The notes under the pieces were generated by a model, which saw nothing but the letters and a program-made list of their open reading frames with translations, ran no database searches and had not been told where the DNA came from. From positions 744,001 to 808,000 of the forward strand of contig CAJTQI010000001.1 of NCBI GenBank assembly GCA_910578645.1: a stretch of DNA of 64,000 nucleotides, written 5' to 3'. Made by a program: the position numbers and the translations under genes. Below, piece by piece: positions 25,112-34,090 of this stretch (position 1 is its first letter; the number at the start of each line of letters is the position of its first letter). The stretch is from an uncultured Lachnospiraceae bacterium. GTDB lineage: Bacteria > Bacillota > Clostridia > Lachnospirales > Lachnospiraceae.

Positions 25112-26659
25112 TCACTGGTTGCGAAATTCAATGGGCGTGATTCCCTCCTGTTTCTTAAAGGCAATGTGGAACGCAGTGGTGGAAATATACCCCGTTTCCT
25201 GGGCAATCTCATAGATTTTTTTGTTGGTGTTTTTTAAGAGTTCTTTCGCCTGCTCAATCCTGACTTGGTTGATATAGGCGGGAATGTTCATGCCCATATA
25301 TTTATTGAAAATCCGGCTTGTATAACTTTCGCTCAGCTCAAGATATTCTGCGATGCAGTTTAAGTTGAGGTCTTTTCTGTAATGTTCTTTAATATAATCA
25401 CATGCCCGTCTGACCTGCCAGTTTGTGTTTTGGTCTGTCCTCTCAGGGAGAATCTGTTCCAGATAGGTATAGATGAGGGTTTCGGTTTCTTCCAGGGTTT
25501 CTTGTTCCTTTATTTTCTCTGCGATATCTAAATCGCTCCAACTTTTCTCCTTTGCCTGGATAAGCTTTATAATGTCCTGGCAGAAATCCTTGATGTGTCC
25601 TGAGTCCGCAACTTTTCCTTTGCGTATCTGTTCACACCATGCCTGCATTCCTTCGCGCACTTCGTCCAGCCGCTCGTCTATAATTTGTTCCTTGAGCAGA
25701 ACTTCCTGTTTTTCAAGAGTTTTGAGCGCTTCATCTTTTTTCTGAAAATTTTCCCTTACATCGTCATAGTAGAAGATTTCTCTTTTTTCCAGAAAACCTC
25801 TTTCTAACATTGCGCAAGCCTGTTCCCATGCTTTTTTAATTTCTTCTTCTCCATGGACGAATGCGCTGACGCCAAAGAGCATATCTACGTCTAAATAATT
25901 CTGGATAATAGAATGCATATGCGGCAGCAGCCGCCGTATGCGCATCCAGATGTCGTGTGTGCTGGTCATATCGGAAAAACTTAAGAAAATCCCTACGTTT
26001 TCCCTGTCATACTGCAGCATGTTATATTCCGGGCAATTTTGCAGGGCTTGTTCTAAGAGAGAATTGAGGGAACGGTAGAATAAATCCATTCCTTTTCTGG
26101 CATAGCGTGCTTCCACTTTCTCTATGCCACGGATTTTGCAGGCCACGGCGCAGAAACAGTCGGGGTGGAAATCCAGTTCTACAATGTCACCGAAAAAGCA
26201 GCCGTCCATTTTCTGGCGCAGATATATTTCGCATTTTATCTTTTGACTGAGCGTATTTTCCGTGTCAGGCTGTTTGTCAGTGCCGTAGTCTAAGCGCAGC
26301 ACTGCATCGGGAAGACCGCATTCACTTAAGTTTGATTTCAGGACATAATCTGCGGCGCCGCAGCGCAGCGCTTCCCTTACATATTCGAACTCATCATAGC
26401 AGGTAAGCATAATGACTTTTCCCGGGTAGTCTTCATCTTTCAGCCGTTGTAATACCTGCAGGCCATTCATGCCAGGCATATTGATATCCAGTACAATCAA
26501 ATCGGGTTTGCACTTGCGGGCCATTTGGAGGCATCCTTCTCCGTCGGCGGCTTCGCCTACAATCTCAAAACCGTTCTCCTCCCAGGCGAAGGCGTGAATA
26601 ATCCCTATCCTGACTAACACTTCGTCATCTACTATCAGAACTTTTATTTTCCTGCTCAT
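25112..26659 (-). CDS. YesN-type response regulator (REC + AraC HTH)
   Basis: A 515-aa two-domain regulator. The N-terminal receiver domain (KVLIVDDEVLVRIGI; phospho-acceptor Asp in DLIVLDINMPGMNG near residue 55; conserved Lys in ALRCGAADYVLKSN) is joined by a long variable middle part to a C-terminal AraC HTH (CDYIKEHYRKDLNLNCIAEY and ETGYISTTAFHIAFKKQEG). It overlaps the sensor kinase gene by 35 bp, so translation is probably coupled. It most likely activates the ABC operon that follows. Confidence 0.93.
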   Translation of the reverse strand: MSRKIKVLIVDDEVLVRIGIIHAFAWEENGFEIVGEAADGEGCLQMARKCKPDLIVLDINMPGMNGLQVLQRLKDEDYPGKVIMLTCYDEFEYVREALRCGAADYVLKSNLSECGLPDAVLRLDYGTDKQPDTENTLSQKIKCEIYLRQKMDGCFFGDIVELDFHPDCFCAVACKIRGIEKVEARYARKGMDLFYRSLNSLLEQALQNCPEYNMLQYDRENVGIFLSFSDMTSTHDIWMRIRRLLPHMHSIIQNYLDVDMLFGVSAFVHGEEEIKKAWEQACAMLERGFLEKREIFYYDDVRENFQKKDEALKTLEKQEVLLKEQIIDERLDEVREGMQAWCEQIRKGKVADSGHIKDFCQDIIKLIQAKEKSWSDLDIAEKIKEQETLEETETLIYTYLEQILPERTDQNTNWQVRRACDYIKEHYRKDLNLNCIAEYLELSESYTSRIFNKYMGMNIPAYINQVRIEQAKELLKNTNKKIYEIAQETGYISTTAFHIAFKKQEGITPIEFRNQ

Positions 26660-28454
26660 TATCCGTCCCCCTGCACTGTGCCGGAATCCTTATGGTAACT
26701 TTGGTATAGCATCCTTGTTTGCTGTCGATTTTTATGGCGTATTTCTGTCCGTAGGCCAGTTTAATCCGCTGGTTGACATTATAAACGCCTATTTTATTCA
26801 GGCTTCTCTCGGATTTTTTTTCCGTTGATAAGATTTCTTTTATTTTTTCGGCAGACAGCCCTTTTCCGTCGTCGGTCACGCATAGAAGAAGTTCATCTTT
26901 CTCCAGATGGATGTCTATCTTGATGGTGGCGCAGATGTCGTTGCTGTCAAACCCGTGCAGCACGGCATTTTCTACAAGTGGTTGGAGAATAAAGCGGGGC
27001 ACCATGTAGGGTTCCGCTTCTTTTTGCACATTTAATATGAAAGAAAATCTTTCAAAATACCGGAAGTTTAAGATGCGGATATAGCTTTTGATAAATTTCA
27101 CTTCTCGGCTGACCGACACGGATTCGCCTGTGTCCTCTGCGGTAAAACGGAGTACCTTTTCCAGCTCGTCCAACATCTGGGTTACTTTGTCTGCGCCCTG
27201 CAGTTCCGAAAGCCACCGGATGGAATTTAGGGTGTTGTATAAGAAATGAGGATTAATCTGGGACTGCAGCGCTAACATTTCCATTCTGTGTTTTTCACGT
27301 TCCTGTTCTTTTACTTCGGTAAACATGGCGTTGATGCGTTTAACCATATGGTTGAACTTTTGGGAGAGAATCTTCATCTCTCCATGAAATTCTTCTGTCT
27401 GTAAGGAAAGGTTCCCTGACTCTACGGATTCCATCGTAGAGATAAGCCGTTCCATTGGCTGGGTGATTGTCCGGGATATTTTGACGCTGGTAAATACCAA
27501 CAGTATGCCCAATACCAACATACATGTTACCGCCAAGGTAAAGGTGTATGCCACGCTGCGAAGGGCATTGCCGATGGGAACCAGATGGTAGATGCGGCCG
27601 TCCATATAAGTTAGGCGCGTTGCGGCGATATACCAGGTCTGCCCTCCTAAATAGGTCTGGTATAATTCCCCTTCCTCATTATAAGTTTCTCCATGGGTGG
27701 ATAAGTGTTCTTTAATTTCTTTTGTCTGTTCTTCAGGGTAAGGAATAATGAGTTTATTGTTTTTATCAGACACGGCGATGACGCTTTCGCTGTATTCTGA
27801 GGAGTCCCATAATTTAGCGAAATTATCCGTAGAACAGTCGATGACAATCATACCAAGATATTCCCCGCTGTCAGGGTCCATAATGCTGCGGGCGACAGAA
27901 ATGACTTCCCAATCCATATTGACTGCGTTTTCTTTGTGGACGCCTATAATATATGGTTTTCCGGCGCCTACTTTGACGATTTTGAACCAACTTTCGTCTT
28001 CAACCTGGTATTCTGCCGAGGGCGATATCCGTGAACGGTATGCATAATAATCCATGTGGGCGGGATACAGCCATATGGCGTCAATTTGATTATGCATATA
28101 GTATATATGTTTATACAGTTTGGGAGCGATTGTCTCGATATCACTTATTTGGCTTGCCACCTTGCTGGTATCATCCATATTCCGGTAGTCTTTACGCAGG
28201 ATATCCATGATTTCGGTATCCAAATAAGGAAATTCAGAAAGTTTGATTATACTATCAAAATAGTTGTCGATGCTTTTCTTAATCTGGTAGTTGCTGCTGT
28301 AGATGGTTTTGCTGATGTTTTTCTTAATAATCTGCTCCCAACAGATGAGCAGGAGGAAAAACATACAGATTAGTACGATGAAGATAATCAGAAGATAGCC
28401 AGACAGTATTTTTTGTTTCAGGGGCATATCTTTGAACTTTGTCGGAAATTTCAT
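26625..28454 (-). CDS. YesM-type sensor histidine kinase
   Basis: A 609-aa membrane sensor with transmembrane helices near residues 17-38 and 295-318, flanking an extracellular dCache-like sensing domain (IAVSDKNNKLIIPYP). A HAMP linker, a His_kinase domain (QSQINPHFLYNTLNSIRWLS, phospho-acceptor His) and a HATPase_c domain (N-box LQPLVENAVLHGF; G-box DDGKGLS) follow. The family senses extracellular carbohydrates or their binding proteins. It heads the two-component operon and presumably controls uptake of an oligosaccharide by the adjacent ABC system. Confidence 0.93.
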   Translation of the reverse strand: MKFPTKFKDMPLKQKILSGYLLIIFIVLICMFFLLLICWEQIIKKNISKTIYSSNYQIKKSIDNYFDSIIKLSEFPYLDTEIMDILRKDYRNMDDTSKVASQISDIETIAPKLYKHIYYMHNQIDAIWLYPAHMDYYAYRSRISPSAEYQVEDESWFKIVKVGAGKPYIIGVHKENAVNMDWEVISVARSIMDPDSGEYLGMIVIDCSTDNFAKLWDSSEYSESVIAVSDKNNKLIIPYPEEQTKEIKEHLSTHGETYNEEGELYQTYLGGQTWYIAATRLTYMDGRIYHLVPIGNALRSVAYTFTLAVTCMLVLGILLVFTSVKISRTITQPMERLISTMESVESGNLSLQTEEFHGEMKILSQKFNHMVKRINAMFTEVKEQEREKHRMEMLALQSQINPHFLYNTLNSIRWLSELQGADKVTQMLDELEKVLRFTAEDTGESVSVSREVKFIKSYIRILNFRYFERFSFILNVQKEAEPYMVPRFILQPLVENAVLHGFDSNDICATIKIDIHLEKDELLLCVTDDGKGLSAEKIKEILSTEKKSERSLNKIGVYNVNQRIKLAYGQKYAIKIDSKQGCYTKVTIRIPAQCRGTDNEQENKSSDSR

Positions 28455-28760
28455 GGTTCCTTCCCTTTTATATAATGTTATAAAACCCTAACAAGATATT
28501 ACCATGATACATTCGACGCTGCAACTGTTACAGCGGGTTTCAAGATATTGCTTGCAGGAATCTTTATTTGGGATTATACTGTTAAAACATGAAGGTATGC
28601 AGAAAAAGCTATGGTGAGACGGAGGGCGGTTCAGGCGTTATGTCCGGGATTGTGCGGATGAACCGGCGGCTTTGTGGCATACTACATACCATAATGTGTA
28701 TTTCGTAAATATTAAAGACAGATTCCCCGGCAGGGGATACGAGGATGGAGGTATATGGCT
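28455..28760. other. Gene-free gap between divergent genes
   Basis: About 300 bp between the sensor kinase (minus) and the DUF1858 gene (plus). It must hold promoters for both. I see no clear -35/-10 pair, no hairpin of note and no coding frame with a ribosome binding site. Confidence 0.5.
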
Positions 28761-28961
28761 ATGGCAAGTATTACGAAGGATACTACAATCGGTGAGGCGC
28801 TCATGATTAATGCAGATATTGCACCTGTGTTGATGGAAATCGGTATGCACTGCTTAGGATGTCCTTCCGCGCAGGGAGAGACATTGGAAGAGGCAGCCAT
28901 GGTGCATGGCATCGAGATTGAGGAACTGATGGGCAAAATCAATGCTGTTGTTGGTGCATAA
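28761..28961 (+). CDS. DUF1858 domain protein
   Basis: A 66-aa cytosolic protein made up of one DUF1858 domain: TIGEALMINADIAPVLMEIGMHCLGCPSAQGETLEEAA. The conserved CxGC pair (MHCLGCPSA) is typical of the family. The domain occurs alone or fused to hybrid-cluster-protein-associated disulfide reductases and is thought to be redox-related. ATG 28761 has GGAGG 9 nt upstream; ATG 28755 is too close. A monocistronic unit closed by a strong terminator. Confidence 0.88.
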   Translation: MASITKDTTIGEALMINADIAPVLMEIGMHCLGCPSAQGETLEEAAMVHGIEIEELMGKINAVVGA

Positions 28962-29007
28962 ACGAAGGCAGAAATTTGACATCGGAATATGGGACATAAT
29001 TTGAATG

Positions 29008-29038
29008 AGCTGTTGCACATTGCGTGCAGCAGCTTTTT
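29008..29038 (+). terminator. Intrinsic terminator after the DUF1858 gene
   Basis: Eleven-base-pair stem AGCTGTTGCAC / GTGCAGCAGCT (29008-29018 / 29024-29034) with one G-T pair, a 5-nt loop and a T-tract. It reaches the end of the convergent gene at 29037. Confidence 0.9.
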
Positions 29039-29819
29039 AGTTGCCGTAGATATCCGCCATTAGTGTTTCGGCGGTAAGGGATTTGTCTTTGCTTTCAGAA
29101 CATAGTTTAAATAACTGTTTGTGTACTTGGGATTTATCGCAGCATGAAACCATTGCATAGAGCCAATATAATTGTATTTGGGCAAGGAGCGTTTTGGGTG
29201 GGCGGTATTTGACCCAGTTGAGAACGTCAAACACTGCGTTAATATTCCGGTTGTTTGGATACTTAGTTAACAGGGCGCAGGTATGGTATTTGTAGAAATC
29301 CAGTACTTGGTTTATGGTAGTGATTGTCAGTAACTTGGCTTGTCTGACGGATGGAGGGCAGTCACTGGCCTCGGTCAGCTCCTTGGTTTGGTATAATCCT
29401 TCAGCTAAAAGAAGATTGAGGTCGGGGAGTATCTCGCAGGGGAAATACTCGGGGGCTGCATTAAATTTATGAGTCCGGACAGGAGTGTCAAGGAAAATAT
29501 GCTCCCAGAAACGGATAGCGCCGGCAATCTTTTCGGACTGGCTGCTTGACAGATTTTTTTTATGCTTTGCAAAGAGCCGGTTAACAGAGTCGGATTGGAA
29601 AAAATAAGGATGGCCATTTGATACTTGCGGGTTGAATGTGATGAGTGCGGAAGAAGTTTTCCCTACGATGATATCCTCTCTGGTGGGAGGCAGGAGGGAA
29701 TGGTTTAACTGTAAATTTAGTATATTGGCGTCACGCAGAGGCGGATTATCAAAGGACCGGTAAATTTTTGTAAAGGCTAAAAAATAGCCGAATAAGTTGT
29801 CGAATACGGATGATTTCAT
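29037..29819 (-). CDS. Unknown protein coupled to an AraC regulator
   Basis: A 260-aa protein I do not recognise. It has no signal peptide or transmembrane segment. It contains aromatic-rich patches (SNGHPYFFQSDSVNRLF; AIRFWEHIFLDTP), and its C-terminal half is rich in leucine and probably all-helical (PPKTLLAQIQLYWLYAMVS). The AGGAG ribosome binding site sits in the stop region of the AraC gene, and ATG 29819 follows 11 nt later, so the two are translated together. The coupling suggests a role in regulating or sensing for the adjacent arabinoside locus. Both codon usage and length look genuine. Confidence 0.7.
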   Translation of the reverse strand: MKSSVFDNLFGYFLAFTKIYRSFDNPPLRDANILNLQLNHSLLPPTREDIIVGKTSSALITFNPQVSNGHPYFFQSDSVNRLFAKHKKNLSSSQSEKIAGAIRFWEHIFLDTPVRTHKFNAAPEYFPCEILPDLNLLLAEGLYQTKELTEASDCPPSVRQAKLLTITTINQVLDFYKYHTCALLTKYPNNRNINAVFDVLNWVKYRPPKTLLAQIQLYWLYAMVSCCDKSQVHKQLFKLCSESKDKSLTAETLMADIYGN

Positions 29820-29836
29820 AAATATAAATACTCCTG

Positions 29837-30673
29837 TCAAACATTACGCTTTAAAAATTCCGTGGGCGTACAATGGTACATTTTGTGGAAAACATTGTAG
29901 AAATAGCTCAAATTATTAAAGCCGGCAATATAACATATCTCTGAGACGGAATGCTGTTGGGTCAAAAGCAGTTCACAGACGTAGTTCATGCGTTTGCTGT
30001 TTACATATTCTGTCGGCGACATCTGGAAATATTTCTGAAAGGAACGGATGATATGGGGCTGTGAGTAATTGCACAGCTCGTAAATCCGTTTTGTGCCTTT
30101 GATATAGTTATCCCTGACACTCATCTGTTTATCCAACTGAATCATCCACTGTGGAATTTTTTGGGATTGCAGGCGGATAGACGGGTTTCCGTCCATCACA
30201 AAGGGATAATAAATGGCAGATACGAAAGAACGGAACAACGTGCGGCATTTCCTGTTGGGAAAAAGCTTCGCAAGTTTTCCAAGTTGGGCTGCCAGATATT
30301 CAAATTCATCTCCTGTGATTTCCAGGTGGACAGGAAGTTCCGGTTCAGTAATGACGGAAAGAGGAATTTCGAGATACCGCAGTATGGGAAGAAAATCGTC
30401 GGGCAGATATCCTACGTTGAACAGTTTGAAATCAAAGTAGTTGAATGCCTTGTAGCAGTGTACGTCTTCCGGGCGTATATATACCAGGGAGCCTTTTGAC
30501 AATAACTGGCTTGCACCGTTTACTTCATGGATTGCCTTGCCGCCCGCCACCAGAAAGATTTCGTAGAAATCATGGGTATGGAGCGGAAAGGTTTCTGCAA
30601 CGCTTTCCTGATATACGGCATGAGGGCCAAATTCTTTTTCTTCTCTCGGAAATTCAATACATATTGGTTTCAT
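29837..30673 (-). CDS. AraC-family regulator of the arabinoside operon
   Basis: A 278-aa regulator: N-terminal cupin sensor (HTHDFYEIFLVAGGKAIHEV; GSLVYIRPEDVHCYK) and C-terminal double HTH (YELCNYSQPHIIRSFQKYF and VSEICYIAGFNNLSYFYNVF). ATG 30673 is chosen because an upstream in-frame extension would cross the promoter. The TATAAT box lies only 6 nt before this ATG, so the mRNA is probably leaderless. It is divergent from the ABC/GH51 operon, whose promoter abuts its own, and is the obvious candidate regulator of both. Confidence 0.88.
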   Translation of the reverse strand: MKPICIEFPREEKEFGPHAVYQESVAETFPLHTHDFYEIFLVAGGKAIHEVNGASQLLSKGSLVYIRPEDVHCYKAFNYFDFKLFNVGYLPDDFLPILRYLEIPLSVITEPELPVHLEITGDEFEYLAAQLGKLAKLFPNRKCRTLFRSFVSAIYYPFVMDGNPSIRLQSQKIPQWMIQLDKQMSVRDNYIKGTKRIYELCNYSQPHIIRSFQKYFQMSPTEYVNSKRMNYVCELLLTQQHSVSEICYIAGFNNLSYFYNVFHKMYHCTPTEFLKRNV

Positions 30674-30679
30674 ATTAAA

Positions 30680-30707
30680 ATTATACCGCACAGACGGCGA
30701 TTGTAAA
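30680..30707 (-). promoter_or_regulatory. Promoter of the AraC regulator gene (leaderless)
   Basis: On the minus strand: TTTACA (30707-30702), 16-bp spacer, TATAAT (30685-30680). The -10 box is 6 nt from the ATG at 30673, placing the expected +1 at or next to the start codon. No ribosome binding site is present. Confidence 0.7.
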
Positions 30708-30736
30708 TTGAAGTTATTGGAAAATATCAATATAGC
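30708..30736 (+). promoter_or_regulatory. Promoter of the arabinoside uptake/GH51 operon
   Basis: TTGAAG (30708-30713), 17-bp spacer, TATAGC (30731-30736). Its -35 hexamer directly abuts the -35 hexamer of the divergent araC-type gene (30702-30707). The leader to the first ATG would be about 110 nt. Confidence 0.6.
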
Positions 30737-30853
30737 ATAGAAACAGGATGATTTATAAGAGGACAAAAGGGAGCAGGGCAAGATAAGATGGGTACAATCA
30801 AATGTTGATGGCTGACAAATGATTAAAAAATGATTGTAAGGAGGATTGTGTCC

Positions 30854-32227
30854 ATGAGAAAGAAAATTGTATCAGTGATGCTTGCAACTGTGTTGACAGT
30901 GTCCATGGTATCCGGCTGTGGGAATACAAATAACGGCGGCACGCAGACCGGACAGGAAGAGGATTTGGAGGAAAGTACGGACTCTGCCACAGAGAGCAAT
31001 GAAGAAAGTGCGGATGACGGGGGCGACGCTGCGGAGGGTAGCATTACATTGACGATGGCTTTCCATAATACGGAAGAATGGTATGAGGAAAATATGATTC
31101 CTATTGTCGAGGAATTTAAGCAGATGCATCCGGAAGTGAAGGATGTTGTCTATACGACACTGAGCGGTATGGGCGATGAACAGCAGGTGACCAGGCTTAC
31201 GGGCGGACAATATGAAGATATCGTGCTTGTACCGACAATTTTGCTGGCCAGCGAATGGGGGAACTATTTTGCGCCTCTTGGGGACGCTTCGGAGATGGCA
31301 GAAAAATATTATTATGGGGACTATATGCAGTACGAGGGGCAAAGCTACGGGATTCCGATTGGGGTCGTGTACGAGGGACTTTTGTATAATAAAAAGGTGC
31401 TTGACCAGTATTGCGACGGAAATATCCCTAAGACACTGGATGAATTGATGGACGACTGCGAGAAGCTGAAAGAAAACGGTGTGATTGGATTCTATACAAA
31501 CGCCGGCTCCATATGGACAATGCGCTATTGGGACAACCTTGCAATCACGATGTCTGGCGACCCGGATTATGCAAATAAAATCATCGATACACAGGAACCG
31601 TGGGCGGAAGGGAGTTCCCTGCGCGATTCGGCTGACATACTGGCGCAGCTTGCGTCTAATGGCTATCTGGAGCCGGATGTGGTGACGGCGGACCAATGGG
31701 ATGTTTCGCTGACTTCTTTAGGAAGCGGACAAACTGCATTTATGTTTACCGGTACTTGGGCGCTGTCCCAGGCGCAGGAACATGCGGTTGAAGCAGGCTT
31801 TTCGGCGGATGACATCGGTTTTGCCCCGTTTCCGTACAAGAATGATGTCAGTGCGGACAATAAGCTGAACTTGCGGGTGGCGCAGGATGTCTTCCTGGGC
31901 GTCAATAAAAATTCGGAAAATCTGGAACTTGCAAAAGAATTTTGTACTTTCTTCTGCGAAAGAGTTTCGTTGGCCATGGGAATGAATGAAATTATGATTG
32001 ACGGAGGGAAAAATCAGCCTGACCTGGAATTTTTACAAGAGTTAGATTATGTGCAGACCTACACCTCTCCGGCGAGAGACAGTAAAATTTCGGAAATGGC
32101 GGGCATTGCAGGCATCGATGTATATAACTTTGACGGATTTTTGCTTGATTATGTCATTTTACCGGTATTAAACGGCAAAGAACCGGAATATGACAAGCTC
32201 AATGAGGCGTGGAAAAAGAATTTCTAG
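30854..32227 (+). CDS. Sugar ABC transporter substrate-binding lipoprotein
   Basis: A 457-aa lipoprotein: signal peptide with lipobox (STVSMVSGCG type, Cys near residue 21), an acidic linker (about 35-60), then an SBP_bac_1 domain (LTMAFHNTEEWYEENMIPIV…). ATG 30854 has AAGGAGG 9 nt upstream. First gene of an operon with two permeases and a GH51 enzyme, so the ligand is probably an arabinofuranosyl oligosaccharide. A hairpin directly after the gene may favour its expression over the permeases. Confidence 0.92.
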   Translation: MRKKIVSVMLATVLTVSMVSGCGNTNNGGTQTGQEEDLEESTDSATESNEESADDGGDAAEGSITLTMAFHNTEEWYEENMIPIVEEFKQMHPEVKDVVYTTLSGMGDEQQVTRLTGGQYEDIVLVPTILLASEWGNYFAPLGDASEMAEKYYYGDYMQYEGQSYGIPIGVVYEGLLYNKKVLDQYCDGNIPKTLDELMDDCEKLKENGVIGFYTNAGSIWTMRYWDNLAITMSGDPDYANKIIDTQEPWAEGSSLRDSADILAQLASNGYLEPDVVTADQWDVSLTSLGSGQTAFMFTGTWALSQAQEHAVEAGFSADDIGFAPFPYKNDVSADNKLNLRVAQDVFLGVNKNSENLELAKEFCTFFCERVSLAMGMNEIMIDGGKNQPDLEFLQELDYVQTYTSPARDSKISEMAGIAGIDVYNFDGFLLDYVILPVLNGKEPEYDKLNEAWKKNF

Positions 32228-32250
32228 TATCCGCTCGAAAGCTTTTCCTG

Positions 32251-32290
32251 ATGGATGGAGGACGTTCTGTTGGGGCGTCCGTCCATCCAT
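32251..32290 (+). other. Intercistronic hairpin after the binding-protein gene
   Basis: Arms ATGGATGGAGGACG and CGTCCGTCCATCCAT (32251-32264 / 32276-32290) pair with one bulge and are followed by TTTGTA. Such a hairpin behind an SBP gene typically stabilises the upstream message or partly terminates, giving more binding protein than permease. Confidence 0.7.
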
Positions 32291-32338
32291 TTTGTATGCA
32301 GGACTATTCCGCTCTCATGCCAAAGAAAGGGGTATTTG

Positions 32339-33244
32339 ATGGAAAAAATGAATCGTTTGGCGGCAAAGAAAAGAAAGGAAAAAGGAAAGATTATCATTGC
32401 GTTTCTGATTGTGCCGCTTTTATTTCTAGGATATTTTACTGTGTATCCGGTGGTGACGATGCTTCTGTACAGTTTTACGGACTGGAAAGGCTCGGCCACA
32501 CCGTTTCAGGTTTTGGGTTTTAAAAATTATGTGGAGATTTTTACGACTGATACATACCGCAATATTTTCAAGACAGCGGCATACTACCTTTTGGCGGGGA
32601 TACTACAGCAGCTTATATCGCTCTTCTTAGCTGTCATAATGAATAAAAAACTGCGCGGCAGCAGTATATTTAAGGGATTTATTTTTTTCCCGTTTATTAT
32701 GAATGGTGTGGCGGTTTCTATGGTGTTTCGGATGTTTTATCAGATTGGAGGCGGGTTTGATGTTTTGCTCAATGCCGTCGGGTTGGAAAAATGCATCCGG
32801 GTCTGGATGACAAACCCGCATACATCCAATATATGCCTGGCGTTTATTTATCTTTGGAAAAATATCGGGTACAGTTTTCTCATTTATCTGGGTACAATGC
32901 AGTCTGTGTCGGGAGAATATTATGACGCCGCCTCGATTGATGGGGCGGGGACGTGGATGCAGTTTAAAGAAATCACTTATCCGGCAATCAAGATGATTAT
33001 CGGTATGATGGTCACTTTATCTATTGTGGGTTCGATTTCTGTTTTTGATATTCCGTATGTCCTTACCAATGGGAAGAACGGTACAAATTCTTTTGCGACT
33101 ACATTGGTCGAGACGGCATTTACGTACAGCAGATACGGACTTGCCTGTGCAATGGCAATTATCATGCTGCTTATTGCAGGAGCCGTTATGATATTCAAAA
33201 ATCTGGTGTTTAAGGAGGAAAATGATAATGGCTATAGCAGATAA
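32339..33244 (+). CDS. Sugar ABC transporter permease, MalF type
   Basis: A 301-aa CUT1 permease with six predicted helices and the EAA loop YDAASIDGAGTWMQFKEITYP. ATG 32339 (MEKMNRLAAKKRK) is preceded by AAAGAAAGGGG; the in-frame extension to 32255 passes through the hairpin and is unlikely. The 3' end overlaps the next permease gene by 17 bp, which indicates coupled translation. Partner of the MalG-type permease downstream. Confidence 0.92.
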   Translation: MEKMNRLAAKKRKEKGKIIIAFLIVPLLFLGYFTVYPVVTMLLYSFTDWKGSATPFQVLGFKNYVEIFTTDTYRNIFKTAAYYLLAGILQQLISLFLAVIMNKKLRGSSIFKGFIFFPFIMNGVAVSMVFRMFYQIGGGFDVLLNAVGLEKCIRVWMTNPHTSNICLAFIYLWKNIGYSFLIYLGTMQSVSGEYYDAASIDGAGTWMQFKEITYPAIKMIIGMMVTLSIVGSISVFDIPYVLTNGKNGTNSFATTLVETAFTYSRYGLACAMAIIMLLIAGAVMIFKNLVFKEENDNGYSR

Positions 33245-34073
33245 GGCAAAGAAACAGATTTTTATGGTATGTAAATATGTTATTTTATGTGGTATGGTTT
33301 TTATAGTGATATATCCCATGTTGGGAGTCTTCTTTGCATCCTTCAAGACACAGGCGGAATATCTGTCTACGCCGAGTATGAAGACTCCGGAAAACTGGTC
33401 GAATTTCAGCAATTTTTATCTTGTATTTACTGCCGGGAATGTGGTTAGGGGATTCATGAATACTGCAATAATTACAGTGGCGGCATGTATGACGTCGACG
33501 CTTTTAAACACGATGGTTGCATTCTGCCTTACCCGCTTTGACTTTAGAGGAAAGAACTTACTGGACAGGTTTTATATGGTTGCATCTTTTGTGCCCTCCA
33601 TCATAGTCCATCTGATTATATTTAAGGATTTTGCGGCGGCGGGACTTGTGAACAGTCTGTTTAGCATTATCATTTTATATACAGGCGTGGACATCGTGAC
33701 CCTCTATCTGTACAAACAATATTTTGGGCAGATATCGGTCAGCGTTGACGAATCGGCGATTATGGACGGCTGTTCATATTTCAGGGTGTACTGGAATATT
33801 TTGCTGCCAATGGTGCGTCCGGCCGTCACGACAGCATGTATTATTAAGATTACATATATTTACAATGATTTTTATACTGCATTCTTGTATTTGCCTGCAA
33901 AGGAAAAGGGCGTTATGTCCACAGTGCTCTATCGGTTTATCGGACCTTACTCTTCACAGTGGAGCGTGATTGCGGCGGGAATTATCGTGGTGACGATTCC
34001 TGTTTTTGTAGGATTTATTTTTGCGCAGAAACAGATATATAAAGGGTTTTCGGACGGCGCGGTAAAAGGATAA
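33228..34073 (+). CDS. Sugar ABC transporter permease, MalG type
   Basis: A 281-aa permease with six helices and an EAA-like loop (VDESAIMDGCSYFRVYWNIL, with Ser instead of the usual Ala). Position relative to AAGGAGG (33212-33218) favours ATG 33228 over 33222. Together with the preceding gene it forms the membrane channel of the arabinoside importer. No ATPase is encoded, so a shared MsmK-like subunit is expected. Confidence 0.92.
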   Translation: MAIADKAKKQIFMVCKYVILCGMVFIVIYPMLGVFFASFKTQAEYLSTPSMKTPENWSNFSNFYLVFTAGNVVRGFMNTAIITVAACMTSTLLNTMVAFCLTRFDFRGKNLLDRFYMVASFVPSIIVHLIIFKDFAAAGLVNSLFSIIILYTGVDIVTLYLYKQYFGQISVSVDESAIMDGCSYFRVYWNILLPMVRPAVTTACIIKITYIYNDFYTAFLYLPAKEKGVMSTVLYRFIGPYSSQWSVIAAGIIVVTIPVFVGFIFAQKQIYKGFSDGAVKG

Positions 34074-34090
34074 AGCAGTAGAAACGGAGA

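Noticed and set aside
30872..31696. A 274-codon open frame antisense to the arabinoside binding-protein gene
   Set aside because: The sense strand encodes a clear SBP_bac_1 lipoprotein. The antisense product has no domain and is a by-product of codon bias.
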